A stretch of 31,361 nucleotides of DNA from Spirochaetota bacterium (GTDB taxonomy: Bacteria > Spirochaetota > Spirochaetia > Sphaerochaetales > Sphaerochaetaceae), in NCBI GenBank assembly GCA_023401595.1, contig JAEXDQ010000044.1, positions 1 through 31,361 of the forward strand, written 5' to 3'. Shown in pieces: positions 8,558 to 15,984 of this stretch. Made by a program: the position numbers and the translations under genes. Every line of letters begins with the position of its first letter. The stretch's first letter is position 1. The notes beneath the pieces are model-generated. The model had not been told where the DNA came from, did no database searches, and saw only the letters and a program-made list of their open reading frames with translations.

Positions 8558-9288
8558 TACTTATAAAGATTGATGCGCTTACTACCACGGAACTGCAGTA
8601 TATAGCCCAACAGGAAGGTATGGCGGATTGGGAATCCTTGGCAAGGGAGGAACTGATCGAAGCCTTGGAGGATCTGTATGACGAACAGGAATTCGAAGGG
8701 CGTACCGATCGTGCCGTGAAAGTCAATCGACGGCGTTATTGTAACAGCTTGACCGATTTCCGTGGCAATGAAAGTCTTCAGCTTGAGCTTCCGGGGGTTG
8801 AGGAACTTCCTCCTGTCTACGCTGAGACGGCGATTCATCTGCTGCTTCGCGATCCCTATTGGGCGTACGCGTTTTGGAGCGTTTCTCCGATAGAGAAGAG
8901 CCGTATAGAGGAAGCGGGAGACACGGAAAAGCTGTTTCTGAGAGTCTCCATGCAACGGACCGGAGCGGAATCTCCTGACGTTGAATTTTTTGATATCGCG
9001 GTTGGTTTCGATGATACCGACTGGAATATCAATCTGCCGGAGATGGGCTGCGACTATTCCGTCGCGCTATGCTGTCTCGGTATGGATGGCAGGGTGGAGG
9101 AGCTGTGCGTCTCCAAGCCCGTGCAGACGCCGAAATGTTATTGGGCTGACCATCTTGATGAATTGAACGCCGACCCCGCGTTGTTCAAGTTGTATTTTTC
9201 TTCATTGATCACCAAGGACGGGGTCGTGGTCGACAATCCGACCGTTCAAGAGATCGCCGATTCGCTTTCGGCCGGTATGAGGAGCTGA
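8554..9288 (+). CDS. DUF4912 domain-containing protein with SAP/Rho-N-like N-terminus
   Basis: A 244-residue cytosolic protein. Residues 1-45 (LTTTELQYIAQQEGMADWES, then REELIEALEDL) have the helix-loop-helix pattern of SAP/Rho-N-terminal motifs. From about residue 75 (HLLLRDPYWAYAFWSVSP) a DUF4912 domain follows, with the typical DPYWAYAFW signature and a later VALCCLG strand. DUF4912 proteins recur beside GH57 enzymes in several phyla, and a glucan-related accessory or binding role is inferred. The ATG at 8554 has AGAGG 8 nt upstream and overlaps the leader ORF's stop. An in-frame ATG at 8536 lacks a good site. The next gene starts 2 nt after the stop, so the pair is almost certainly one operon. 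Confidence 0.85.
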   Translation: MILIKIDALTTTELQYIAQQEGMADWESLAREELIEALEDLYDEQEFEGRTDRAVKVNRRRYCNSLTDFRGNESLQLELPGVEELPPVYAETAIHLLLRDPYWAYAFWSVSPIEKSRIEEAGDTEKLFLRVSMQRTGAESPDVEFFDIAVGFDDTDWNINLPEMGCDYSVALCCLGMDGRVEELCVSKPVQTPKCYWADHLDELNADPALFKLYFSSLITKDGVVVDNPTVQEIADSLSAGMRS

Positions 9289-9290
9289 AC

Positions 9291-10898
9291 ATGGCGACAA
9301 ACCGACTCAGTATTATTTTGCACGCGCATCTGCCGTTCGTAAGACATATCGAATATCCCCGGTTCCTTGAGGAAGACTGGCTGTTTGAATCCTTGTCGGA
9401 GACCTATCTTCCCATGCTGCGGATGTTCAGGAAGCTCAGGTCAGAGGGGTTGTCGTTCAGACTTACCTTCAGCCTGTCGCCTACGCTATGCGCCATGCTC
9501 GCGGACGCCGCGCTGCAAGAGCGTTTCATCCGTTATCTGGAGTTGCACAAGGAACTTGGAGAAAAGGAAATCCTACGGTGCGGCGTTGAACAACCCGACT
9601 GTGTTCCTCTCGCCCAGATGTATTACAACCAGACCTTGTCCAACCTCTCAGACTTTTGCGATCTCTACCATAACAATGTCCTGGAAGGCTTTCAGGATCT
9701 TGAAGCGAGCGGGCACCTCGATCTGATCACTACGGCGGCGACCCATGCGTATTTGCCGTTGTACGCCGATTATCCGACGGCCATCAAAGCCCAGGTGGAG
9801 GTCGCCGTCCAGTCCCACATTCGTCATTTCAAGAAATCTCCCAAGGGTTTCTGGCTGCCTGAATGCGGGTATTTCCCCGGTCTTGAGGAATATCTCCGTA
9901 AGCAGGAAGTCGAATGGTTTCAGGTATCCTCCCACAGCATGCTGCTTGCCTCCGAACCCGTCAAGTGCGGAGACTATTCGCCTGTGCGGTGTCCCGATGG
10001 TGTCGCGGCGTTCCCCCGCGACTACCATCTGACCAGTCTCGTCTGGTCTAATACGGAGGGTTACCCCTGCGATAGCCATTACAGGGAATTCTATCGGGAT
10101 ATCGGTTATGACCTGCCGATGGACTATATCCGTCCTTATATCCATGAACCTGAGGTTCGGGTCTTCACCGGATATAAATATTGGGCCATTACCGGACCGA
10201 CCAATGAAAAAAAGGTGTATCAGCCGGAAATTGCGGCTCGAAAGGTCCAGGAGCATGCCGACAACTTCATTTATCGTGTCAAGATGAAAGGCCGTTCCTT
10301 GGAACCGTCGTTGCATGGTGAATCTCCGTTCTATACCTTGGGCTTTGACGCGGAGCTGTTCGGCCATTGGTGGTTCGAAGGGATTGACTGGCTTGAAGCC
10401 GTAATCCGTAGAGCTTTGACGACGGAAGACATTTCGCTGACTACTCCGCTGGATTGTCTGAACGCTTCGCCTGACCTGCAGGTCGTGCAGCCTGGATATT
10501 CAAGCTGGGGACAGGGCGGTTATTCTTCCGTATGGCTGGATGGGTCCAATGCTTGGATATACCGCCATATACATAAGGCGATAGACAGGATGGAAGAGCT
10601 GGCGATCAGGTTCCCTGACCAGCAATCCCTTAAGCAACGGTTCCTGAACCAGGCCTCCCGGGAGGTTCTGCTTTCCATGGCCAGCGACTGGCCGTTCATC
10701 CTGCACAACAAGACTTCCGTCGGGTATGCGGATAAACGTCTGCGTGACCATCTTTGTAATTTCAATCTTGTCTATGAAAACATGTGCAAGAACGCCGTGA
10801 ACACCGAGTGGTTGGTCAAGGCGGAGAAGCGGGACAATATTTTCCCCGACATGGACTACAACATCTTCAATCCTGATTTCAATAGCGGTCGGGGGTAG
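9291..10898 (+). CDS. GH57-family 1,4-alpha-glucan branching enzyme
   Basis: A 535-residue GH57 enzyme (DUF1957 type) predicted to cut alpha-1,4 chains and re-attach them as alpha-1,6 branches in glycogen synthesis. The barrel begins LSIILHAHLPFVRH. The nucleophile motif WLPECGYFPG places E191 and the acid motif DAELFGHWWFEG places D353. The C-terminal helical domain holds the conserved SSWGQGGYSSVWL and ASDWPFILHNKTSVGYA segments. Size and motifs match characterised Thermus/Thermococcus GH57 branching enzymes (about 500-560 residues). There is no signal peptide. GAGGAG precedes the ATG. It follows the DUF4912 gene by 2 nt and is closed by a strong terminator. A GH13-type glgB could also exist outside the window. 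Confidence 0.92.
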   Translation: MATNRLSIILHAHLPFVRHIEYPRFLEEDWLFESLSETYLPMLRMFRKLRSEGLSFRLTFSLSPTLCAMLADAALQERFIRYLELHKELGEKEILRCGVEQPDCVPLAQMYYNQTLSNLSDFCDLYHNNVLEGFQDLEASGHLDLITTAATHAYLPLYADYPTAIKAQVEVAVQSHIRHFKKSPKGFWLPECGYFPGLEEYLRKQEVEWFQVSSHSMLLASEPVKCGDYSPVRCPDGVAAFPRDYHLTSLVWSNTEGYPCDSHYREFYRDIGYDLPMDYIRPYIHEPEVRVFTGYKYWAITGPTNEKKVYQPEIAARKVQEHADNFIYRVKMKGRSLEPSLHGESPFYTLGFDAELFGHWWFEGIDWLEAVIRRALTTEDISLTTPLDCLNASPDLQVVQPGYSSWGQGGYSSVWLDGSNAWIYRHIHKAIDRMEELAIRFPDQQSLKQRFLNQASREVLLSMASDWPFILHNKTSVGYADKRLRDHLCNFNLVYENMCKNAVNTEWLVKAEKRDNIFPDMDYNIFNPDFNSGRG

Positions 10899-10957
10899 GG
10901 CGCAGTTCCTGTTTCAGCGGCTCACAAGTCCGATGCCACGGTCTTGGGACATAGAAG

Positions 10958-11009
10958 AAAAGGGTGTCGTATAGTGCGGTTTCGCACGATTGTACGATGC
11001 CCTTTTTTT
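10958..11009 (+). terminator. Intrinsic terminator after the branching-enzyme gene
   Basis: A long stem pairs AAAAGGG (10958-10964) with CCCTTTT (11000-11006), TCGTA (10967-10971) with TACGA (10993-10997), and GTGCG (10974-10978) with CGCAC (10983-10987) around a GTTT loop. Seven T residues follow (11003-11009). It should end the glucan operon 60 nt after the stop codon. The A-run on the left also allows weaker termination from the opposite strand. Confidence 0.88.
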
Positions 11010-11058
11010 ATGGTTGTCATCGTTCCTGCCGGTTTGCGAACCTCCGGCATCACGTTCG

Positions 11059-11184
11059 ATGAAAAACAACCCTGTTACGGATATCGTAAACCTCAGCGAC
11101 CTGAGCAGAACCTCAACATTACAACTGTTAGCAAAGCTCCTCAGTATCACCATACCCGTGACGTTCCTAGCGCAAGCTGCATGA
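11059..11184 (+). CDS. 41-residue ORF of unknown function, possibly a gene remnant
   Basis: An ATG at 11059 opens MKNNPVTDIVNLSDLSRTST and ends VTFLAQAA. The helix-rich DIVNLSDLS...LQLLAKLL stretch recalls the region before the C-terminal domain of DUF4143-type AAA ATPases, so it could be a leftover of such a gene. There is no ribosome site and no similar reading on either side. This is a weak call. Confidence 0.2.
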   Translation: MKNNPVTDIVNLSDLSRTSTLQLLAKLLSITIPVTFLAQAA

Positions 11185-11444
11185 GTGGCTTGCCGGAATA
11201 TGGTCGGGAGCTAAAGAAAAATGAGAAACACATTCTAAAGCCGATATAGGAGGCGCATCGCCACCGGAAGAGTCGTTCAAGACGGACAAAGCCGGGCAAA
11301 AATTCGCAAACGGCCCGTCCATCGCATGTCCGCCATGTGGCTTTTGTACGTTGCGCTAGCTGAGATGCTGCAAATTATCCGGACATGTGCCAACGGACGA
11401 AAAATATTGCGGGAAGAGCTTCGGTGAGTTTTCACGCTTTACGT

Positions 11445-11474
11445 TTGTTAAGTGAAATCGCAAAAACTTATATG
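11445..11474 (+). promoter_or_regulatory. Weak candidate sigma-70 promoter for the dcw cluster
   Basis: TTGTTA at 11445-11450 and TATATG at 11469-11474 (18-bp spacer) would start transcription near 11481, upstream of the MraZ-type repeats. A competing pair, TTGTGG (11505-11510) and TATCTT (11528-11533) with a 17-bp spacer, overlaps the repeats and would suit repression by occlusion. Neither is strong. Positions 11185-11444 contain no gene or structure I can support. Confidence 0.25.
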
Positions 11475-11507
11475 GACTTCATATTAATTCAATTGCGTTC
11501 ACGATTG

Positions 11508-11550
11508 TGGGACGGTGGGAGAGAGTGTATCTTTGTGGTAAGAAGTGGGG
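11508..11550 (+). promoter_or_regulatory. MraZ-type operator: 10-bp-periodic TG(G)GN boxes
   Basis: Boxes TGGGA (11516), TGTAT (11526), TGGTA (11536) and TGGGG (11546) are spaced exactly 10 bp apart, and one extra TGGGA lies at 11508. E. coli MraZ binds TGGGN repeats separated by 5 bp, and Mollicutes MraZ binds similar periodic GTG-containing boxes. The array ends 45 nt before the mraZ start, so autoregulation of the dcw cluster by its first gene is expected. The two middle boxes are degenerate. Confidence 0.65.
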
Positions 11551-11594
11551 AAAAGTCCCGGTAATTATGTTCTGCATGGTGGAGAGTGGCTAAA

Positions 11595-12056
11595 ATGTTG
11601 ACCGGCGAATACCGTAATACGATCGATGATAAAGGGAGAATTCTTATCCCGTCCCGTCTCAGGGCTTCCTTGGACGGGGATACGTTGATCATTACGCGCG
11701 GTGTGGAGCAATGCCTGTGGATCATGCTTCCCGATTATTTCGATGTGCTGCGCAAGCGGATTATGGATGGCCCAGGCGCTATGTTCGACAAGCGACTGCG
11801 GTTGCTGCAACGGAGGATCATCGCACCGGCGCAGGAATGCGAGATAGACAAGTCCGGCAGAATCAACATCCCGCCGACCCTAAGGGATTCCGCGGCTCTG
11901 GCGTTGAAGGAAGAGAGCGTCATGCTCGGCGTCTACGATTACTTGGAAATCTGGAATCCCGCGGCTTATGAGCAATACATGACGGAAAGCGACGAGGATT
12001 TTGACGAAGCGTCCCAAGCGTTGAGCGAGGATCTGAAGCTTGAAGGGAGACGGTGA
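11595..12056 (+). CDS. mraZ: Transcriptional regulator MraZ
   Basis: A 153-residue DNA-binding protein with two AbrB/SpoVT-like half-domains, each holding the DxxGR signature: DDKGRILIPSRLR (11-23) and DKSGRINIPPTLR (85-97). MraZ forms large rings and in E. coli represses its own dcw operon through TGGGN repeats. Matching boxes lie just upstream here. I start at the ATG at 11595, giving MLTGEYRNTIDDKGR, which aligns with the usual MFRGxYxxTLDDKGR start. An in-frame GTG at 11586 is too close to the GGAGAG site. The C-terminal 20 residues (DEDFDEASQALSED) form an acidic tail. It is first in the division cluster and ends 1 nt before rsmH. Confidence 0.95.
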   Translation: MLTGEYRNTIDDKGRILIPSRLRASLDGDTLIITRGVEQCLWIMLPDYFDVLRKRIMDGPGAMFDKRLRLLQRRIIAPAQECEIDKSGRINIPPTLRDSAALALKEESVMLGVYDYLEIWNPAAYEQYMTESDEDFDEASQALSEDLKLEGRR

Positions 12057-12057
12057 T

Positions 12058-12990
12058 ATGGAGTATGTACATTATTCCGTCTTGCAGAAAGAGGCGCTGG
12101 AGTTGCTCGTACCGCCGCAACGGCCGTCGTTGATGATTGACTGTACGTTGGGCGAGGGGGGACACAGCAAGCTGTTCCTTGAGAAATATCCTCAGCTCAG
12201 CGTCATTGGGCTTGATCGGGATTCTGAGATTCTGGAGAAGGCGAAAAATCGCCTTGCTCCTTTCGGCGACCGCTTTTGTGCGGTCAATACATGGTTCGAC
12301 GAGTTCTTTGCCGCTTACGACGGCCAAAGGCCGGACCTGGTTCTGTTCGATCTGGGCATTTCAGTGTTCCACTACGAGGAATCGGGCAGGGGTTTTTCCT
12401 TCCGTAAGAATGAAGAGCTGGATATGCGCCTGGACAAGACCGCCCCGCTTACCGTTGAGGATATCGTGAACGGATATCAGGAAGAGCGGCTGGCCGACGT
12501 CATCTATCAGTTCGGAGAGGAACGGTACTCCAGGCGGATAGCTGCGGCGATCTGTTCTTACAGCAGATCGAAGAGAATCACCCAAAGCGACGAGCTGGCG
12601 GAAATCATCTACAAAGCGGTTCCTCCCGCATACAGATATGGAAGACTGCACCCTGCGACAAGGACGTTCCAGGCGCTTCGTATCGAGGTGAATAGGGAAT
12701 TGGACCGGATTGAACCGGCGTTGCGGCGAGCCATTGAACTCGTCGTTCCCGGCGGGCGGATCGGGGTGATCAGCTTCCATTCCCTGGAGGATCGCAAGGT
12801 GAAATGGCTTTTCAAGGGAGCCGCGGACGGTTGTACCTGCCCTCCTGGCGCAATGCGTTGTACCTGCGGGGGAAGGCCGACGGTGAAAATCCTCACCAAG
12901 AAGCCGATCATCCCCACCGACGAGGAATGCAGGATCAATCCGCCGTCCCGTAGCGCGAAGCTGCGGATCGTCGAAAAGCTGGAGGCATGA
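12058..12990 (+). CDS. rsmH: 16S rRNA m4C1402 methyltransferase
   Basis: A 310-residue SAM-dependent enzyme predicted to N4-methylate C1402 in the ribosomal P site. It has the RsmH/MraW pattern: YVHYSVLQKEALELL at the start, the SAM-binding strand DCTLGEGGHSKLFL, VIGLDRDSEIL, DLVLFDLGISVFHYEESGRGFSF, and the substrate-domain segments FGEERYSRRIA and HPATRTFQALRIEVN. ISFHSLEDRKVK and a Cys-rich TCPPGAMRCTCGG near the C-terminus are also typical. The ATG at 12058 follows a GGGAG site and leaves 1 nt after mraZ. A TTG at 12040 is rejected because it lies within mraZ. Its stop overlaps the ftsL start in ATGA. Confidence 0.96.
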   Translation: MEYVHYSVLQKEALELLVPPQRPSLMIDCTLGEGGHSKLFLEKYPQLSVIGLDRDSEILEKAKNRLAPFGDRFCAVNTWFDEFFAAYDGQRPDLVLFDLGISVFHYEESGRGFSFRKNEELDMRLDKTAPLTVEDIVNGYQEERLADVIYQFGEERYSRRIAAAICSYSRSKRITQSDELAEIIYKAVPPAYRYGRLHPATRTFQALRIEVNRELDRIEPALRRAIELVVPGGRIGVISFHSLEDRKVKWLFKGAADGCTCPPGAMRCTCGGRPTVKILTKKPIIPTDEECRINPPSRSAKLRIVEKLEA

Positions 12991-13319
12991 ATATGAGGGA
13001 TCGGGAACGGAACAATACCAGGATTATTTCAAGGAAGGAAAAAGGCGTCCTTCTCTTCATGCTGGTGTTCATCCAGGCCTGTGTTTTCATGCCTGTATGG
13101 CAGGCCGGCGAAAATCGTTCCCTCACCATGGCCTTGCAGGACAGCGTGCGGAACGTGGCTTTGCTGGAAGAGCAGCAGAGGGTGCTTCAGACTCAGATCG
13201 CGAAAGCCCAGATGCCGGAGCATTTGATAGATTCCGCCATGGCTCAGTCGATTTATTTTCAACAGATAGCCCCTGAACAGATTGTTCATGTCGCTTCTCT
13301 GGGGGGAGGGCCGCTATGA
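12987..13319 (+). CDS. ftsL: FtsL-like bitopic division protein
   Basis: A 110-residue protein with a short basic cytoplasmic tail (1-20), one membrane span (about 21-40, GVLLFMLVFIQACVFMPVWQ), and a heptad-like coiled coil outside (LQDSVRNVALLEEQQRVLQT). This layout is typical of FtsL, which bridges FtsQ/FtsB with FtsW/FtsI in the divisome. Sequence identity within FtsL is always low, so the call rests on topology, size and position between rsmH and murF. Both ends are coupled by ATGA overlaps. ftsI, which normally follows, is absent. The protein has no clear Cys or other special motif outside the membrane. Confidence 0.82.
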   Translation: MNMRDRERNNTRIISRKEKGVLLFMLVFIQACVFMPVWQAGENRSLTMALQDSVRNVALLEEQQRVLQTQIAKAQMPEHLIDSAMAQSIYFQQIAPEQIVHVASLGGGPL

Positions 13320-14725
13320 CCGCCGGTTATTCCAGTTCCTTTTCCTATCCAATCCGCCGGGTCGCGACCATGACCGGTGGATTTGTCTATCTGGACGGAA
13401 AGAGGAGGCGTACGCCGCGGCCGGTCACCTCCGTATCGATCGATTCCCGCGCTTGCAGCGCAGGTTCGTTGTTCGTGGCTTTGCGAGGGGAACAGTGCGA
13501 CGGACACGACTATGTCTCTGCGGCGGTGAAGAACGGGGCTTCCGCGGTGTTGGTGGATACTGTACATTTTCCCCAAGTGCAGCATGATTTGGCGTCCCAT
13601 GCTTCTGTAGGCATCGTCGTGGTGGAGGATACCCTGAAGGGGTTGCAGTCTTTCGCCTCCGCCCATGTGGCGCAGTATCCGCATGTGACGAAAATCGGTG
13701 TCACAGGTAGCTGCGGAAAGACCACGACGAAAGAACTGGTCGGAGCCATTTTGTCCTGCATGGGTGAGACCGTCCGCACTCCCGGCAATCTCAATTCAGA
13801 AATCGGTCTACCGTTGAGCGTCCTGCAAGTCGGGCCTCGGACGGAGTTCGGTGTATTTGAAATGGGCGTAGACCATATCGGGGAGATGGATTCCATGCTT
13901 GGCGTCTGGAGACCCGACTACGGCATATTGACGAACATTGGCATCTCCCACGTTGGCAAGATGGGCAATGTCGAGAATATAGCCAGGGAAAAGAGCAAGA
14001 TTTTTCATCAGGGGCTGAAACGCGGTTTTATCGCCGAAACCTGTGAATGGAGAACCTGGATAGACGCTTTGCGCAATTGCGAGCTTCGGCAATTCGGGCC
14101 GAAGACTACCTCTGGGTTCGAAGGGGCGGAGGATCTCGGCCTTGACGGCTGGGAAATCTCCTATGCAGGAACGCGGATGCGGCTCAAATGCGTGGGCCGG
14201 CATTCGTTGCTCGATGCGCTGGCGGCGATAGAGGTCGCTCGTGAAATCGGCGCGACCTCCGATCAGATCAAAGCCGGTATCGAGAAGATGTCCCCGATAG
14301 AGGGGCGGAGCAAGGTGCTCAACGGCGATGTGACGATCATTGAAGATTGCTACAACGCAAGCGTGGACTCCACGGGGAACATACTCGACTACCTCGGTTC
14401 TGTGAGATGGCGGGGAGAGAAGAAGGTCGTTCTCGGCTCCATGAAGGAACTGGGCCCGTTGTCCAGGTCGGCTCATGAGGCCGTCGGCAGGAAGATACTG
14501 GCCGTGGATCCCAAAAGCACGTTCTTGTACGGGCGGGAGATGGAAAGCGCCTGGAATCTTCTGAGACGGAGCGGCTACGACCGGAAGTTGTTTTTCACAG
14601 ACGACTATCAGGAGCTGGAGTCGGCTGTTCAGGGGGATACCCGCAAAGGGGATCTGTTCCTGCTCAAAGGATCCAGGGCGATGGCGATGGAACGATTGGT
14701 TCCCGCGATTCGGGCCATCGGTTGA
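13316..14725 (+). CDS. murF: UDP-MurNAc-tripeptide:D-Ala-D-Ala ligase
   Basis: A 469-residue Mur ligase predicted to add D-Ala-D-Ala to UDP-MurNAc-tripeptide, the last cytoplasmic step of the peptidoglycan stem peptide. The N-terminal domain has VTSVSIDSRACSAGSLFVAL, typical of MurE/MurF. The ATP-binding loop GSCGKTT is at 131-137. The central domain shows NLNSEIGLPLSVLQ and VFEMGVDHIGEM, and the C-terminal domain has EDCYNASVDSTGNIL and a VVLGSMKELG strand. The YNA(S/N)xxS motif favours MurF over MurE. The start overlaps the ftsL stop (ATGA). A 110-nt gap without clear signals separates it from mraY. Confidence 0.95.
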   Translation: MTAGYSSSFSYPIRRVATMTGGFVYLDGKRRRTPRPVTSVSIDSRACSAGSLFVALRGEQCDGHDYVSAAVKNGASAVLVDTVHFPQVQHDLASHASVGIVVVEDTLKGLQSFASAHVAQYPHVTKIGVTGSCGKTTTKELVGAILSCMGETVRTPGNLNSEIGLPLSVLQVGPRTEFGVFEMGVDHIGEMDSMLGVWRPDYGILTNIGISHVGKMGNVENIAREKSKIFHQGLKRGFIAETCEWRTWIDALRNCELRQFGPKTTSGFEGAEDLGLDGWEISYAGTRMRLKCVGRHSLLDALAAIEVAREIGATSDQIKAGIEKMSPIEGRSKVLNGDVTIIEDCYNASVDSTGNILDYLGSVRWRGEKKVVLGSMKELGPLSRSAHEAVGRKILAVDPKSTFLYGREMESAWNLLRRSGYDRKLFFTDDYQELESAVQGDTRKGDLFLLKGSRAMAMERLVPAIRAIG

Positions 14726-14835
14726 GGCGCATGCCCCGATTCGTCGCGTCCCGCACGACGTGCCGTTGCTGTCAGCGGTAAGAGAACTGGTTGCCGCCCA
14801 GGTGTTGTAGCTTGAACTGAAGGAAGGGAATACAG

Positions 14836-15894
14836 ATGTTTTTCTTGTTTTCGGAAGGATCGTTCATCATACAGCTGATCAGAGTACTGGTCGCTTTGCT
14901 CATCTCTTGGGGCGTTACGTTCGTTTTCGGCCGCCGCCTGATCGATATCCTGAAGAAAAGGAACGCGGAAGTCCCCATCAAGCCGGAGCTTGAGCGGGAA
15001 CAGGCGCAAAAGGCGGGAACGCCGTCCATGGGTGGGATTTCCTTCCTGGTCGGCATTTCCCTGGCGGTGTTGTTGATGGGTGATATCACCGAAGGCTACA
15101 CGTGGATCCCTCTGGTAGGGATGTGGCTGTTCGGCCTGGTGGGGTTCGCCGATGACATGCTGAAGATAACGAGAAAGAACAGCGACGGCCTGAAAAGCGG
15201 CCAGAAGCTCGCTATGCAGATACTTGCCGCCGCTACCATGATCAGCCTTACCGCCTTTTGCAGCCAATTGCAGGAGACCGTCGTCACGATACCATGGAAT
15301 CCGGAGAAGACGCTCGATATCGGCGGCTGGTACCGGTTGGCCGCGCTCATCTACATCCTGTATTTCGTCAACGCGGTAAATATCACCGACGGGCTTGACG
15401 GCCTTGCCGCCGGCAATGCGTTCCCTGTGGTGCTGATGATCACCGTCATCAGCGTTATTTTCGGATATGGCGTCTATGGCGACTATATCCAGCCCACCGT
15501 AGCCGCCGGCGGTATGGATCTGGCCGTCGTCTGCGCGTCCGTGCTAGGTGCGTTGCTGGCGTTCCTTTGGTTCAACAGCAAACCCGCGCAGATGTTCATG
15601 GGCGACTGCGGAAGCCATGCGATCGGTTCTGTCATCGCGATCTGCGCCCTGCTGTTGAAGATCGAGCTTGTAGTACTTGTCGCTTCCGGTGTGTTCCTCG
15701 TTGAGTTCGCGACTTCGTTCATCCAGATTTTCGCTATTCGCGTCAAGGGGAGGAAAGTGTTTCCGATCGCACCGTTGCATCATGTATATGAACGACAGGG
15801 AATCTCGGAGAACAAGATCGTCGACCGTTTCAGAATCGTAGGATATCTGTGCGTCGTCGTAGCGTCGATCCTGTTTCTTGTAAAATATCTGTAA
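14836..15894 (+). CDS. mraY: Phospho-N-acetylmuramoyl-pentapeptide transferase
   Basis: A 352-residue polytopic enzyme predicted to move phospho-MurNAc-pentapeptide to undecaprenyl phosphate, making lipid I in the inner membrane. About ten hydrophobic segments are visible. The conserved motifs include GTPSMGGISFL, FADDMLKIT with the DD pair, NAVNITDGLDGLA, FLWFNSKPAQMFMGDCGSHAIG, and PLHHVYE. Length is typical. The ATG at 14836 follows GGAAGGGAA. It is followed by 90 nt containing a possible internal promoter before ftsW; murD, which often lies between them, is missing. Confidence 0.96.
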   Translation: MFFLFSEGSFIIQLIRVLVALLISWGVTFVFGRRLIDILKKRNAEVPIKPELEREQAQKAGTPSMGGISFLVGISLAVLLMGDITEGYTWIPLVGMWLFGLVGFADDMLKITRKNSDGLKSGQKLAMQILAAATMISLTAFCSQLQETVVTIPWNPEKTLDIGGWYRLAALIYILYFVNAVNITDGLDGLAAGNAFPVVLMITVISVIFGYGVYGDYIQPTVAAGGMDLAVVCASVLGALLAFLWFNSKPAQMFMGDCGSHAIGSVIAICALLLKIELVVLVASGVFLVEFATSFIQIFAIRVKGRKVFPIAPLHHVYERQGISENKIVDRFRIVGYLCVVVASILFLVKYL

Positions 15895-15910
15895 ACAGTC
15901 TTTTTCCCCG

Positions 15911-15940
15911 TTGGAGAAATGGATATGATGCGGTTATAGT
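15911..15940 (+). promoter_or_regulatory. Possible internal promoter before ftsW
   Basis: TTGGAG (15911-15916) and TATAGT (15935-15940, 5 of 6 to consensus) are separated by 18 bp in the mraY-ftsW gap, which is more A/T-rich than the genes around it. The -35 match is poor. It could boost ftsW-ftsZ independently of the MraZ-controlled promoter. Confidence 0.3.
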
Positions 15941-15984
15941 GAAATCGTCAGGTAGATTAACGTCGTTGGAGGGTGGACGTTGCC

